Shown piece after piece: positions 27,987 to 40,083 of a DNA stretch of 64,000 nt. How positions within the stretch are numbered: position 1 is the stretch's first letter; the number at the start of each line of letters is the position of its first letter. The notes under the pieces are model-generated. The model made no database searches. It was not told the DNA's origin and worked only from the letters and a program-made list of their open reading frames with translations. The position numbers were made by a program, and so were the translations under genes. This DNA comes from Pannonibacter indicus (lineage in GTDB: Bacteria; Pseudomonadota; Alphaproteobacteria; Rhizobiales; Stappiaceae), in contig NZ_LIPT01000002.1 of NCBI RefSeq assembly GCF_001418225.1, forward strand, positions 549,126 through 613,125, given 5' to 3'.

Positions 27987-28554
27987 TCAACGGGCCATTG
28001 AGTGATACTCATCATTTGGGCGCATTCCGGTGGCCGCAGCCATGCGGCTGGACATGTTGTAGATGGCCGCAAGGGCGGCAATGTCCCAGATATCCCGGTT
28101 ACTGAAGCCTGTATCACGCAGGGTCTACCGGTCTGCCTCCACTACTGCGGCGGGGCGTTCTGCCAGATGCGCGGCGAAGTCCAGCATGGCCCACTGCTTT
28201 GCCGTCAGATCCGCCACCCGGTAGTTCATCACCAGCATGTCACCCAGCACCGGATCGCCGGACAGCTGGCCGACGGCAGCGCCATGGGCGGCGAGGCAAT
28301 AGAAGCAGCGGTTCACGCTCGACACGGCCACGGCAATCATCTCCCGCTCCAGCTTGGAGAGGCTTGAGGGCCCAGCATCAGATCGTTATACATGCCGGTG
28401 ACGGCGCGCAATTTTGTGTCGTTGAAGGCGTAGGCGCGCAGCACATCTGGAATAAATCCTATTTTTCCTCACACTTTGCAAAGTATCCCTGCGTCGCTTC
28501 GCTCAACTCGCCTTCGGCCGGCAAATTTAGCGCCATTACATCTTTGTTCGTCAT
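27987..28554 (-). pseudogene. Decayed AhpD-like peroxidase-related gene
   Basis: Joining three frames recovers a protein of about 190 residues of the carboxymuconolactone decarboxylase/AhpD fold. The first frame starts at ATG 28554, with GGAGG 9 bases upstream, and runs to GYFAKCEEK. A missing base in an A-run near 28463 then shifts it to GFIPDVLRAYAFNDTKLRA. A second missing base near 28368 shifts it to LSKLEREMIAVAVSSVNRCF, which contains the CFYC...H redox motif. Finally a TAG at 28125-28127 interrupts EADR/TLRDTGFSNRDIWD, where CAG (Gln) would be expected. Two deletions and one nonsense change make an intact product very unlikely. Confidence 0.88.
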
Positions 28555-28640
28555 TTTGGTGAATCCTCCCGAATGCCATTTTTTAAGCGGCATTGGCAGC
28601 CTAGCATGCCGCCGCTGATTCGCGGGTCAGGAGGACAGAG

Positions 28641-31600
28641 ATGGCGCAAGCACGGGAAATCCAGAAGACAAAGCTCATTGAAGAGGTGAGCAAAATTCTG
28701 ACGTCAAATGCGGAGACGGCAGGGGCCGGTCTCCCGGATTTTGCCGCTGAACTTTATCAGCAGGGTGCTGCAGAAGATCTTGTCGCCTACTCGGCGGACG
28801 AGCTGGCCGCTTTCGCGCGTGCCGCATTCCAGGACTTCAGCGCGCACCCGAGGGGCACCAGCCGCATCAGCGTGACGAACCCGTCCTTCAAGACCAAGGG
28901 CAAGATGGCCGGTGAGGTGACGGTCATCGAACTGGTCAATGACAACATGCCCTTCCTGGTGGATTCGGTCATGGCCGAGCTGCATGACAGCAAGCTGACC
29001 GTCCATCTGGTGCTGCACCCCATCTACAACGTGGAGCGCGGCGCGCAGGGCGAACTCGTGTCTTTCAGCGGCCACAAGGGCGGCGCGGCACGGGAAGACC
29101 ATCAGGAAAGCGTAATCCATATCCACGTCAGCCGGATCGCGAGCGAAGAAGCCCGCGCCGGGCTGGAGCAGCGCCTGACACGCATCATGGATGACGTGCG
29201 TGCCGCTGTTGCAGACTGGAAGGCCATGCGCAAGCGCCTGACCAAGGCGGTGAACACCTACAAGACCGCGCAGGCCGACAGCTCCAGCAACGAACTGTGG
29301 GAGGCGATCCAGTTCCTTGAATGGATGGCCGATGACAATTTCATCTTCCTCGGCATGCGCGAATATACCTTTGACGGTGGCGCGGGCGAGGGTGAGCTGA
29401 CGCCGGTGGACAGCACCGGTCTTGGCCTTCTGGCTGATCCGGACATGCGCGTTCTGCGGAGGGGCGGGGAGTTCGTGCAGATCACCCCGGAGATTCGCGA
29501 GTTCCTGATGCGCCCGGACCCGCTGATCATCGCCAAGGCCAACGTGAAGAGCCGCGTGCACCGGCGCGTCTACATGGACTATGTCGGCACCAAGATGTTT
29601 GACGCCTCCGGCAAGATGACCGGCGAGCTGCGCATCGTCGGCCTGTTTGCCTCCACCGCCTATAACGAGCCGACGGGCACGATCCCCTTCCTGCGGCGCA
29701 AGGTGAGCAAGGTGCTGGCCAAGGCCGGATTTGATTCCGACAGCCATTCGGGCCGCGCCCTCACCAATGTGATGGAAACCTTCCCGCGGGACGAGCTGTT
29801 CCAGATTGATCAAGAAACGCTCTACGACTTCGCCATGGCGATCCTGCAGCTGGATGAGCGCCCGCGCATCCGCGTGCTGGCCCGGCCGGAGAAGTTCGAC
29901 CGATACGTCTCGATCCTCTGCTACGTGCCGCGTGACCGCTACACCACGGAAGTGCGCCTCAACATCGGCACCTATTTCGCCCATGTCTTCGATGGCCACC
30001 TGTCTGCCTGGTATGTGACCTATCCGGAAGGGCCTCTGGCGCGGGTGCATTTCATCATTGGCCGTTCCGGCGGCAAGACGCCTTCGGTGGCCCAGGACGA
30101 GCTGGAAAAGGCCGTCGCCTCCATCATCCGCACCTGGCCGGACGGGCTGATGGATGCCTTCAAGGAACACTTCAGCCCGGATGTGGCCGAGCGCCTGTCG
30201 GACCGCTATGCTCTCGCCTTCCACGGCGGCTACAAGGAGGTCTACAACGCGGAAAACGCGCTTGCGGACGTGCAGAAGATCGAGAGCCTGTCGGAGGACC
30301 GCCGGGCGGCGATCACCTTCTTCCGCAGCTCCGGCGCGCCGGATACGCGCCTGTCGCTGAAGGTGTTCCATCTGGAAGCTCCGATCCCGCTGTCGGCCCG
30401 CGTGCCGCTGCTGGAGAACATGGGCTTCAAGGTCATCAACGAGCGCACCTACCGCATCTCGCCGGCCGGCATGCCCTTCTGCTACCTGCATGAAATGACG
30501 CTGGAAGCGGCCAAGGGCGGCAGCATCGAGCTTTCGGCCGATCTGAAGGGCCGCCTCGAAGCCCTGTTCATGGCCGTGTGGCTGGGGCAGGCGGAAAGCG
30601 ACGGCTACAACGCACTGGTGCTGACGGCCGGCCTCGGCTGGCGCGACATCGCCATGGTGCGCGCCCTGTCGAAATACCTGCGCCAGGTGGGCATCCGCTA
30701 TTCCGAAGACTATATGTGGACCACGCTCAACAACTACCCGGCCATTGCCGCCAAGCTGGTCGAGCTGTTCCACGTGCGTTTCAATCCGGCGCTCAGCGAG
30801 GCAGACCGCACGCTCAATGCGGCGCGGATCGAGAACGAGCTGTCGTCCGAGTTCGATGCGGTGGTCAGCCTGGATGATGACCGCATCCTGCGGCGCTTCC
30901 AGAATGTCATCGACGCCATTCTGCGCACCAACTTCTTCCAGCTGGATGCGGACGGAAAGCCGAAGCAGGCCTTCGCCTTCAAGATCGATTCCCGCCGCAT
31001 CGATGACATGCCGCAGCCCAAGCCCTTCCGGGAAATCTCGGTCTACAGCCCCCGTGTCGAGGGTGTGCATCTGCGCTTCGGCAAGGTGGCGCGCGGCGGC
31101 CTGCGCTGGTCAGACCGGCCGCAGGATTTCCGCACCGAAGTGCTGGGCCTCGTCAAGGCGCAGCAGGTGAAGAATGCGGTGATCGTGCCGGTTGGGTCCA
31201 AGGGCGGCTTTGTGCCCAAGCGCCTGCCTGCGGGCGGTGACCGCGAGGCGGTGTTCGCCGAAGGCACGGAAGCCTACAAGATCTTCGTCAGCTCGCTGCT
31301 TGATGTGACCGACAACCTCAAGGGCGACCAGATCCTGCCGCCGCTGGATGTGGTGCGCCACGATGAGGATGATCCCTATCTGGTGGTGGCCGCCGACAAG
31401 GGCACGGCAACCTTCTCCGACACGGCCAACGGCATTTCGACCAGCCGGGATTTCTGGCTGGGCGATGCCTTCGCCTCGGGCGGTTCGGCCGGTTATGATC
31501 ACAAGAAGATGGGCATCACCGCACGCGGCGCCTGGGAAGCGGTGAAGCGCCACTTCCGCGAAATGAACCGCGACATCCAGAGCGAGCCCTTCACCGTGGC

Positions 31601-33458
31601 CGGTGTGGGCGACATGTCCGGCGACGTCTTCGGCAACGGGATGCTGCTGTCGAAGGAAATCCGGCTGGTGGCCGCCTTCGACCACCGCGACATCTTTCTC
31701 GACCCCACGCCGGATGCAGCGTCCAGCTTTGCCGAGCGCAAGCGGCTGTTCGATATGGGCCGCTCGTCCTGGGCGGATTATGACAAGAGCCTGATTTCCG
31801 CCGGTGGCGGTGTCTTCTCCCGCCAGCTGAAGTCCATTCCGCTCAGTGAGGAAGCCCAGCAGCTGCTTGGCATCCCGCGGGCCAAGGCAACGCCGCAGGA
31901 GGTGATGACTGCCATCCTGAAGCTCGACGTTGATCTGCTGTGGTTCGGCGGCATCGGCACCTATATCCGCGCCAGCACCGAAACGGATGCCGATGCGGGC
32001 GACAAGGCGAACGATGCCATCCGCATCTCTGCACGTGAAGTGCGGGCCAAAGTCATTGGCGAGGGCGCAAACCTCGGCATGACCCAGCGCGCCCGTATCG
32101 AATTTGGCCGCAATGGAGGACGTTCCAATTCGGATGCCATCGACAATTCCGCCGGTGTGAACTCGTCGGACATGGAGGTGAACATCAAGATCGCGCTGGG
32201 CGCTGCCGTCCAGTCGGGCAAGCTCGACATTCCCGCCCGCAACGTGCTTCTGGCGCAAATGACGGACGAGGTGGCGGAGCTGGTGCTGCGCAACAACTAC
32301 CTGCAGTCCCTCGCCATCTCTATGACTGAACAGCGCGGGCTGGAGGACTTCGGCTATCAGGGCCGGATGATGCGCCAGCTGGAGCAGGCAGGCCATCTCG
32401 ACCGGCAGGTGGAATTCCTGCCCGATGATGCGGCGCTGGCCGAGCTGGAAAAGGCCGGGCTGTTCCTCACCCGCGCCGAGCTTGGCGTGCTTCTCGCCTA
32501 TGCCAAGATCACGCTCTATGACGCGCTGCTGGAAAGTGACGTGCCGGACGATGATTATCTGGCGCGCGAACTTTTCCGCTACTTCCCGGACCAGATGGCG
32601 GACGCCTATGCCGAGGAAATCCGGGGGCACCGGCTGCGGCGGGAAATCATCGCCACGATGCTGGCGAATTCCATGGTCAACCGCTGCGGGCCGACCTTCA
32701 TCACCCGCATTGCCGACCAGACGGGCGCCAGCGCCGCCGAGATTGCCCGCGGCTTCGTTGCGGTGCGCAACAGCTATGGCCTGACGGACCTCAACGAGGA
32801 AATTGACGCGCTCGACACGAAGATCGACGGCAAGGTGCAGCTGGAGCTTTATGCCGAAGTGCAGAACCTGTTCCTCGATCAGGTGGTCTGGTTCCGCCGC
32901 CATGTCTCCTTCAAGGACGGTATTGCGGCGGTGGTGGAACGCTTCCGGGCCGGGATTGACGCGATGCGGCCGCATCTGGAAAAGGCCGTCACGCCCGCAC
33001 AGGCAGCGCTTCTGGCCGCCGCAGTAGAGGAGAACGTGGCCAAGGGTGTGCCGGAGCCGCTGGCCCGCCGCATCACCTGGCTGCCGGTGGAAGCGACCAT
33101 TCCGGACATCGTGCTCATCGCCGGTGACACGGGGGCGGAACTGGATGCGGCAGCCTCCACCTTCTTCGAGGTGGCGGCGCATTTCGGCATTGCCGAAATG
33201 GCTATCCGGGCACGGAATCTGGTGGTTGCGGATTATTACGACGGGCTGGCGCTCGACCGGGCCCTGGCAACGCTTTCCGATGCGCACCGCCAGCTGACGG
33301 CGGCAGCGCTGAGGGCCGGTGGCTTTGCCCATTGGCTGGCCGGGCATGAGGCCATCGTGGCCCGCACCACCCGCTCGGTGGGCGAGATTCTGGAAGGCAC
33401 GATCAGCGTTTCCAAGTTCTCGGTCGCTGCAAGCCTGCTCGCGGAAATCGCGCGCTAA
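28641..33458 (+). CDS. gdhZ: NAD-specific glutamate dehydrogenase, large class
   Basis: This enzyme oxidises glutamate to 2-oxoglutarate and ammonium, mainly for catabolism. At 1,605 residues it belongs to the very large bacterial class, known in Caulobacter as GdhZ. A long N-terminal regulatory part (about 1-720) includes ACT-like segments. The catalytic core (about 800-1200) has GLRWSDRPQDFRTEVLGLVK and VPVGSKGGFVPKR, then a Rossmann region (VAGVGDMSGDVFGNGML) and a helical C-terminus. ATG 28641 has AGGAGG 6 bases upstream. An inverted repeat AATGCC/GGCATT (28572-28594) lies in its upstream region. gluQ follows after 74 bases. Confidence 0.97.
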   Translation: MAQAREIQKTKLIEEVSKILTSNAETAGAGLPDFAAELYQQGAAEDLVAYSADELAAFARAAFQDFSAHPRGTSRISVTNPSFKTKGKMAGEVTVIELVNDNMPFLVDSVMAELHDSKLTVHLVLHPIYNVERGAQGELVSFSGHKGGAAREDHQESVIHIHVSRIASEEARAGLEQRLTRIMDDVRAAVADWKAMRKRLTKAVNTYKTAQADSSSNELWEAIQFLEWMADDNFIFLGMREYTFDGGAGEGELTPVDSTGLGLLADPDMRVLRRGGEFVQITPEIREFLMRPDPLIIAKANVKSRVHRRVYMDYVGTKMFDASGKMTGELRIVGLFASTAYNEPTGTIPFLRRKVSKVLAKAGFDSDSHSGRALTNVMETFPRDELFQIDQETLYDFAMAILQLDERPRIRVLARPEKFDRYVSILCYVPRDRYTTEVRLNIGTYFAHVFDGHLSAWYVTYPEGPLARVHFIIGRSGGKTPSVAQDELEKAVASIIRTWPDGLMDAFKEHFSPDVAERLSDRYALAFHGGYKEVYNAENALADVQKIESLSEDRRAAITFFRSSGAPDTRLSLKVFHLEAPIPLSARVPLLENMGFKVINERTYRISPAGMPFCYLHEMTLEAAKGGSIELSADLKGRLEALFMAVWLGQAESDGYNALVLTAGLGWRDIAMVRALSKYLRQVGIRYSEDYMWTTLNNYPAIAAKLVELFHVRFNPALSEADRTLNAARIENELSSEFDAVVSLDDDRILRRFQNVIDAILRTNFFQLDADGKPKQAFAFKIDSRRIDDMPQPKPFREISVYSPRVEGVHLRFGKVARGGLRWSDRPQDFRTEVLGLVKAQQVKNAVIVPVGSKGGFVPKRLPAGGDREAVFAEGTEAYKIFVSSLLDVTDNLKGDQILPPLDVVRHDEDDPYLVVAADKGTATFSDTANGISTSRDFWLGDAFASGGSAGYDHKKMGITARGAWEAVKRHFREMNRDIQSEPFTVAGVGDMSGDVFGNGMLLSKEIRLVAAFDHRDIFLDPTPDAASSFAERKRLFDMGRSSWADYDKSLISAGGGVFSRQLKSIPLSEEAQQLLGIPRAKATPQEVMTAILKLDVDLLWFGGIGTYIRASTETDADAGDKANDAIRISAREVRAKVIGEGANLGMTQRARIEFGRNGGRSNSDAIDNSAGVNSSDMEVNIKIALGAAVQSGKLDIPARNVLLAQMTDEVAELVLRNNYLQSLAISMTEQRGLEDFGYQGRMMRQLEQAGHLDRQVEFLPDDAALAELEKAGLFLTRAELGVLLAYAKITLYDALLESDVPDDDYLARELFRYFPDQMADAYAEEIRGHRLRREIIATMLANSMVNRCGPTFITRIADQTGASAAEIARGFVAVRNSYGLTDLNEEIDALDTKIDGKVQLELYAEVQNLFLDQVVWFRRHVSFKDGIAAVVERFRAGIDAMRPHLEKAVTPAQAALLAAAVEENVAKGVPEPLARRITWLPVEATIPDIVLIAGDTGAELDAAASTFFEVAAHFGIAEMAIRARNLVVADYYDGLALDRALATLSDAHRQLTAAALRAGGFAHWLAGHEAIVARTTRSVGEILEGTISVSKFSVAASLLAEIAR

Positions 33459-33532
33459 GCTAAAGTTCTGCTGGTCCGGGCCTTGAGTCCGGACCAGCTT
33501 TTCATGGCTCAGCATACCTGCCATAACGCGTC

Positions 33533-34399
33533 ATGACCGCCGTTTTCCGCTTCGCGCCTTCCCCCAACGGGTATCTGCATCTGGGGCACGCCCTGTCGGC
33601 GCTGCTCAACCGGCAGCTTGCGCAAGCGGCGGGCGGGCGGGTGCTGCTGCGGATCGAGGACATCGACACGGCCCGCTGCACGCCCGCACTGGAAGCGGCG
33701 ATGCTGGAGGATCTCCGCTGGATCGGCTTTGGCTACGAAGAGCCGCCGCGCCGCCAGTCAGAGCATTTCGGCGAATATGCCGCAGCTCTTGCCCGGCTGC
33801 AGGAGATGGGGCTGATCTATGAGGCCTATCTGACCCGTGCTGAAATCGGGGGTTTTGTAGCTCGGTTGGAGGCTGAGGGAAAACTCTGGCCGCGGGATCC
33901 GGACGGGGCGCCGCTTTATCCTGGCGATGCGGCCTTGCTGGATGAGGCAGAAATCGCCCGCCGCCGGGCCTCCGGAACCCCCTTTGCCCTCCGGCTCGAC
34001 ATGCGCAAGGCAGTGAGCCTGCTGAGCGGGCCGCTGTTCTGGCAGGAAGAAGGGGGGCAAGGGCAGGGCCGCACAGTTGCGGCAGATCCGCTCGCCTGGG
34101 GCGATGTGATCCTCGCCCGCAAGGATACGCCGGCGAGCTATCACCTCTCCGTCACGCTGGATGATGCCTGGCAGGGGGTGACGCATGTGGTGCGGGGGCA
34201 GGATCTGTTCCACGCCACTGCCGTGCACCGGCTGCTGCAGGTTCTGCTCGGCCTGCCGGAGCCGCGCTATCACCATCACCGGCTGATCTTGGGGGCGGAC
34301 GGGCGCAAACTTTCGAAATCGGAGGGGCACACGGCCCTGCGGGAACTGCGCGCTGCCGGGTGGACGGTGGACGACGTGCGCGGCCGGATCGGGATCTGA
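33533..34399 (+). CDS. gluQ: Glutamyl-Q tRNA(Asp) synthetase
   Basis: GluQ attaches glutamate to the queuosine base at position 34 of tRNA(Asp). The 288 residues are a truncated class I glutamyl-tRNA synthetase with HIGH as HLGH (RFAPSPNGYLHLGHALSAL) and KMSKS as RKLSKSEG, and no anticodon-binding domain. The zinc-binding cysteines of the E. coli enzyme are not seen. Function depends on queuosine, so it links to the queCDEF operon 15 kb away. It converges on the AEC permease with a 2-base gap. Confidence 0.93.
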   Translation: MTAVFRFAPSPNGYLHLGHALSALLNRQLAQAAGGRVLLRIEDIDTARCTPALEAAMLEDLRWIGFGYEEPPRRQSEHFGEYAAALARLQEMGLIYEAYLTRAEIGGFVARLEAEGKLWPRDPDGAPLYPGDAALLDEAEIARRRASGTPFALRLDMRKAVSLLSGPLFWQEEGGQGQGRTVAADPLAWGDVILARKDTPASYHLSVTLDDAWQGVTHVVRGQDLFHATAVHRLLQVLLGLPEPRYHHHRLILGADGRKLSKSEGHTALRELRAAGWTVDDVRGRIGI

Positions 34400-34401
34400 A
34401 T

Positions 34402-35367
34402 TCAGATCAGCCCCAGCATGTCCAGCGCCAGCACCCAGAGCCCGCAGGTGACGACGGCTGCGGCGGTGGTGAGGGTGATGGAATTGGCCGACATGGCGTG
34501 TCCCGTGCCGTAACGGGTGGCGAAGATGTAGACATTGACACCTGTCGGAGAGGCGGCAGTCAGTGTCATGGCCGCCGTCCAGACCGGCGGCAGGGCGAAG
34601 ACATAGGCGCAGAGCACCAGTACGATGGCAGGCATCATCAGGACCTTCAGCACGCTCAGGATGATGCCGGGTGCCAGATTGCCGCGGATGCCATAGAGTA
34701 CCATGCTCATGCCCAGTGAGAACAGGGCGACGGGCAGGGCGGTGGAGGAGAGCCGGTCGATCACGTCTCCCGCAATGCCGGTGAGCGGCAGGGAGAACAC
34801 CCGCCAGACCAGCGAGGCCAGAATGGCCACGACAATCGGATTTGTGATCAGGCTGCCGAGGATTTTCTTGAGCAGTTCCGGGAGTGATTGGGACCCGCCT
34901 GCGCCATCGGCGGCGGCCGCCCGCTCCATCAGCACGGCGATGACGATGGTCATCACCGGCAGATGCACGGAAATCAGCAGCACAAGCGGCAGCAGGCCAT
35001 CCGGGCCCAGCACGGAAGACACAAGCGGAATGCCGACCATGACAGTGTTGGCAAAGGCGGCGGAAACGCCGGCTATCACGCCGGCGCGCGAATCACGGGC
35101 GAAAATCTTGCGCACGATCAGCGTGGCAATGGCCCAGGTGAGGGCAACGCCGCTGAAATAGGCGGCCCACAGTGCCCAGGGAAAGCCGTGATCCATCGAG
35201 ACCGTTGCCAGCGTCTTGAAGATGAGCGAAGGGATCGCCACCACGAAGACGAACTGGCCGAGCCCTTCGCCCACGGATTGGGGTAGCAGGCCGGTGCGTG
35301 CTGCCAGATAGCCGAGCCCGACAAGCACGAAAACGGGGACAACGATGGTCAGGATCTGCTCGAACAT
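34402..35367 (-). CDS. AEC (auxin efflux carrier) family permease
   Basis: This 321-residue membrane protein has about ten hydrophobic segments in two halves, starting FEQILTIVVPVFVLVGLGYL and including NTVMVGIPLVSSVLG and TASPTGVNVYIFATRYG, both typical of the AEC family. Bacterial members export or import small organic acids such as malate or malonate; the name auxin carrier is historical. ATG 35367 is preferred (GGAAC upstream); the frame is open to 35535 through a non-hydrophobic stretch. No neighbouring catabolic gene hints at the substrate. Confidence 0.85.
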   Translation of the reverse strand: MFEQILTIVVPVFVLVGLGYLAARTGLLPQSVGEGLGQFVFVVAIPSLIFKTLATVSMDHGFPWALWAAYFSGVALTWAIATLIVRKIFARDSRAGVIAGVSAAFANTVMVGIPLVSSVLGPDGLLPLVLLISVHLPVMTIVIAVLMERAAAADGAGGSQSLPELLKKILGSLITNPIVVAILASLVWRVFSLPLTGIAGDVIDRLSSTALPVALFSLGMSMVLYGIRGNLAPGIILSVLKVLMMPAIVLVLCAYVFALPPVWTAAMTLTAASPTGVNVYIFATRYGTGHAMSANSITLTTAAAVVTCGLWVLALDMLGLI

Positions 35368-35603
35368 GGCGGGTTCCAGAATGCATCCGGGATGGATTTC
35401 AGAGCGGCGCGCAGCAGAGGGCTGCGGACAAGGCAGAACGGAGGGCGCACGGCACATGGACCAGCCCAGGGCACCGTGACACAATGGGGTGATACACCGC
35501 GATTCAGGCGGGCGGCGCAGCCGCATCACAAGCACAACTGTAGAAGAGGCACGGCTTGCCGGTCAACCGGAAGCCCTTATGACGCTGGCAGCAGGGGAAC
35601 AGC

Positions 35604-36749
35604 ATGACGGGTAAGGAGAAGGGCAGTCCCGAGAGCCAGCGGCTCGCCCTGATGGCCCATGACCTGCGCACGCCGCTCAATGCCATGCGTCTGACGGCGG
35701 AGCTGATCGGTATGGAGCCGCTGAGCCCCCTGCAGCAGGTGCGCCTCGCAACCCTGATTTCGGCGATTGATGGCCTGGCAGACATGACTGCCGCCGTGCT
35801 GAACGAAGGCCGCGCCGCCGCAGGTCTCACACCCTTGCCGAAGGCTGCGCGTGAGCAGGCCGATACGCCGGACGCCGGGCGGCTTCTGCTGGAAATCGCC
35901 GGTCTTTTTGAACCGCTGGCGAAGGCAAAGGGCCTTGCACTGGCCGTCAATGTGCCCGAAGCACCGCTTTTCTGTCCGCCGGAGGTGCAGATGGCCCTGC
36001 GCCGTGCGGCCATGGTTCTCATCGACAATGCCATCCGCTACACTCCGCGCGGGCAGGTGCGGGCAGTGCTGCGCGAGGAGGCGGGTACTCTTTTGCTCGA
36101 GATCACCGACACCGGGCCGGGGATCGGCGTCATGGAGCGCCGCCGCCTGTTCCGCCCTTTCACGCGCGGGACGGCCGGGCGGGCCGGGGACGGCAGCAGC
36201 TCGGGCCTTGGCCTTTGGGGGGCTGCGGAGGTGGTGAAGGCAGCTGGCGGGCGGCTGGATCTCGACGATGCGCCGGGCGGCGGCTGCCGTTTCTCCGTGC
36301 ATCTGCCGCTGCCAGGCGGGAGCAGGGCACCGGAGGGCGGCACAGCCCAGCCGGGGCCGCATGTTCTGATCGTCGATGACAACGAAACCAACCGGCGTCT
36401 GCTGGCCGCGCTGCTGGAATCCTTTGCCATGACCAGTGACGCGGCCGGCACCGGCCAGCAGGCCGTGAACATGGCGGCAGCAACCGCCTATGACGGGGTG
36501 CTGCTGGATCTGCACATGCCCGGCATGGACGGCATCGAAACCGCCGCCGCCCTGCGCCTCGGGCCGGATGGCGCGCGTCTGCCGCTGATTGCCGTGACGG
36601 CCGCGCTGGAGTCGGTGGGTGACCGCAAGCTGCGGCAGGCCGGGTTCGATGACGTGCTGCCCAAGCCCATCTCCCCCTCGCAGCTTTACCAGACCCTCAA
36701 CCTCGCCCGCACCCGCCATAAGCTGCGGCTGGAGGAGAGGACGGGGTAG
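35604..36749 (+). CDS. Soluble hybrid histidine kinase with C-terminal receiver
   Basis: The 381 residues contain a dimerisation/phosphotransfer helix with the H box in LMAHDLRTPLNAM and an ATPase domain with N box VLIDNAIRYTP, G1 DTGPGIG and G2 SGLGLWGA. A receiver domain follows (about 245-365; HVLIVDDNETNRRLL, phospho-acceptor DLHMPGMDG, Lys in VLPKPISP). There is no membrane segment and no sensor domain before the H box (only about 17 residues), so input must come from a partner protein. ATG 35604 has AGGGGA 5 bases upstream. No cognate regulator gene is adjacent. Confidence 0.9.
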   Translation: MTGKEKGSPESQRLALMAHDLRTPLNAMRLTAELIGMEPLSPLQQVRLATLISAIDGLADMTAAVLNEGRAAAGLTPLPKAAREQADTPDAGRLLLEIAGLFEPLAKAKGLALAVNVPEAPLFCPPEVQMALRRAAMVLIDNAIRYTPRGQVRAVLREEAGTLLLEITDTGPGIGVMERRRLFRPFTRGTAGRAGDGSSSGLGLWGAAEVVKAAGGRLDLDDAPGGGCRFSVHLPLPGGSRAPEGGTAQPGPHVLIVDDNETNRRLLAALLESFAMTSDAAGTGQQAVNMAAATAYDGVLLDLHMPGMDGIETAAALRLGPDGARLPLIAVTAALESVGDRKLRQAGFDDVLPKPISPSQLYQTLNLARTRHKLRLEERTG

Positions 36750-36767
36750 GGGGGGAGTTGTCCATTT

Positions 36768-36822
36768 CTCTCCATCGTCGTCCCGGCTCGCGCTTCGCTG
36801 CGTCCGGTATGACGATGGAGAG
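36768..36822. repeat. REP-like extragenic palindrome
   Basis: Perfect 12-bp arms CTCTCCATCGTC / GACGATGGAGAG (36768-36779, 36811-36822) flank a 31-base GC-rich loop that itself pairs partly (around GCTTCGC). Read on the minus strand, the core runs GTCATACCGGACGCAGCG and then AAGCGCGAGCCGGGACGAC. From memory, cores of this kind are dispersed in many alphaproteobacterial genomes. It sits between the convergent histidine kinase and acnA. Confidence 0.65.
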
Positions 36823-36836
36823 GCGGCGCAAAGATA

Positions 36837-36862
36837 AGGGCCGCCCCATGCGGAGCGGCCCT
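36837..36862. terminator. Bidirectional terminator between the kinase gene and acnA
   Basis: AGGGCCGC/GCGGCCCT arms with a 10-base tip are followed by TTTCCGTTTT on the plus strand and TATCTTT on the minus strand. The stem lies 24 bases from the acnA stop. Confidence 0.75.
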
Positions 36863-36885
36863 TTCCGTTTTGCGTTCAAAAATGG

Positions 36886-39573
<2,688 letters not shown>

Positions 39574-40083
39574 TCTCCTCTCAAGACCGGGCCCGGCGGC
39601 GGGATGGTGCCTGCCCGGAGGATTAAAGATCTCTGGTCCCGGCCGCAGCCGGATCTGACTGGCCTCTTGCCGGGCCTCGCCTTTGGTGCCGCACAGTCCC
39701 AGCCGCTGCCCGCAGGCGGGCAGGGCAAGAGGCTGATGTATGCTGCCCCTATAGCCGGATTTGGCTTTTGCGGCGAGTCATGCCCGCAGCATCTGCAACT
39801 GGAACCGGTCTCCCAGGTGTTGTTTCAACCTTTTGGGCCGGCCTTCGGGACACCTCGCAGTGAAAGGCTTCGACATCAGATATTGGGTTTATTTTTCAAA
39901 GGGCAACAGGGGTCAAGGACAAAGGCCCGCATTCCGGTTATGGGTGATCGAAAGCGCTTGAATGACATTGCATACTATTGTATACCGCGCTGAAAAATAA
40001 CACTCAGCCCGCTTGCCCCGGCCCGCCAGAAGTGACCGCGATCCGGAGGTTGGCACTGACCAACAAGGGATTCCGGGATCACC
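39574..40083. promoter_or_regulatory. 510-base region between the divergent aconitase genes
   Basis: No convincing gene is present; the open frames here look like noise. The region must hold promoters for both acnA and acnB. The only motif I can single out is ATAC-TATT-GTAT at 39972-39983, partly overlapping the palindrome GTATAC (39980-39985), about 100 bases before the acnB start. It resembles GntR-type half-sites but is short. Confidence 0.5.

Noticed and set aside
28704..33524. Very long open frames (up to 804 codons) opposite the glutamate dehydrogenase gene
   Set aside because: Antisense shadows of a well-supported 1,605-residue enzyme; His/Gln/Arg-rich products without domains.
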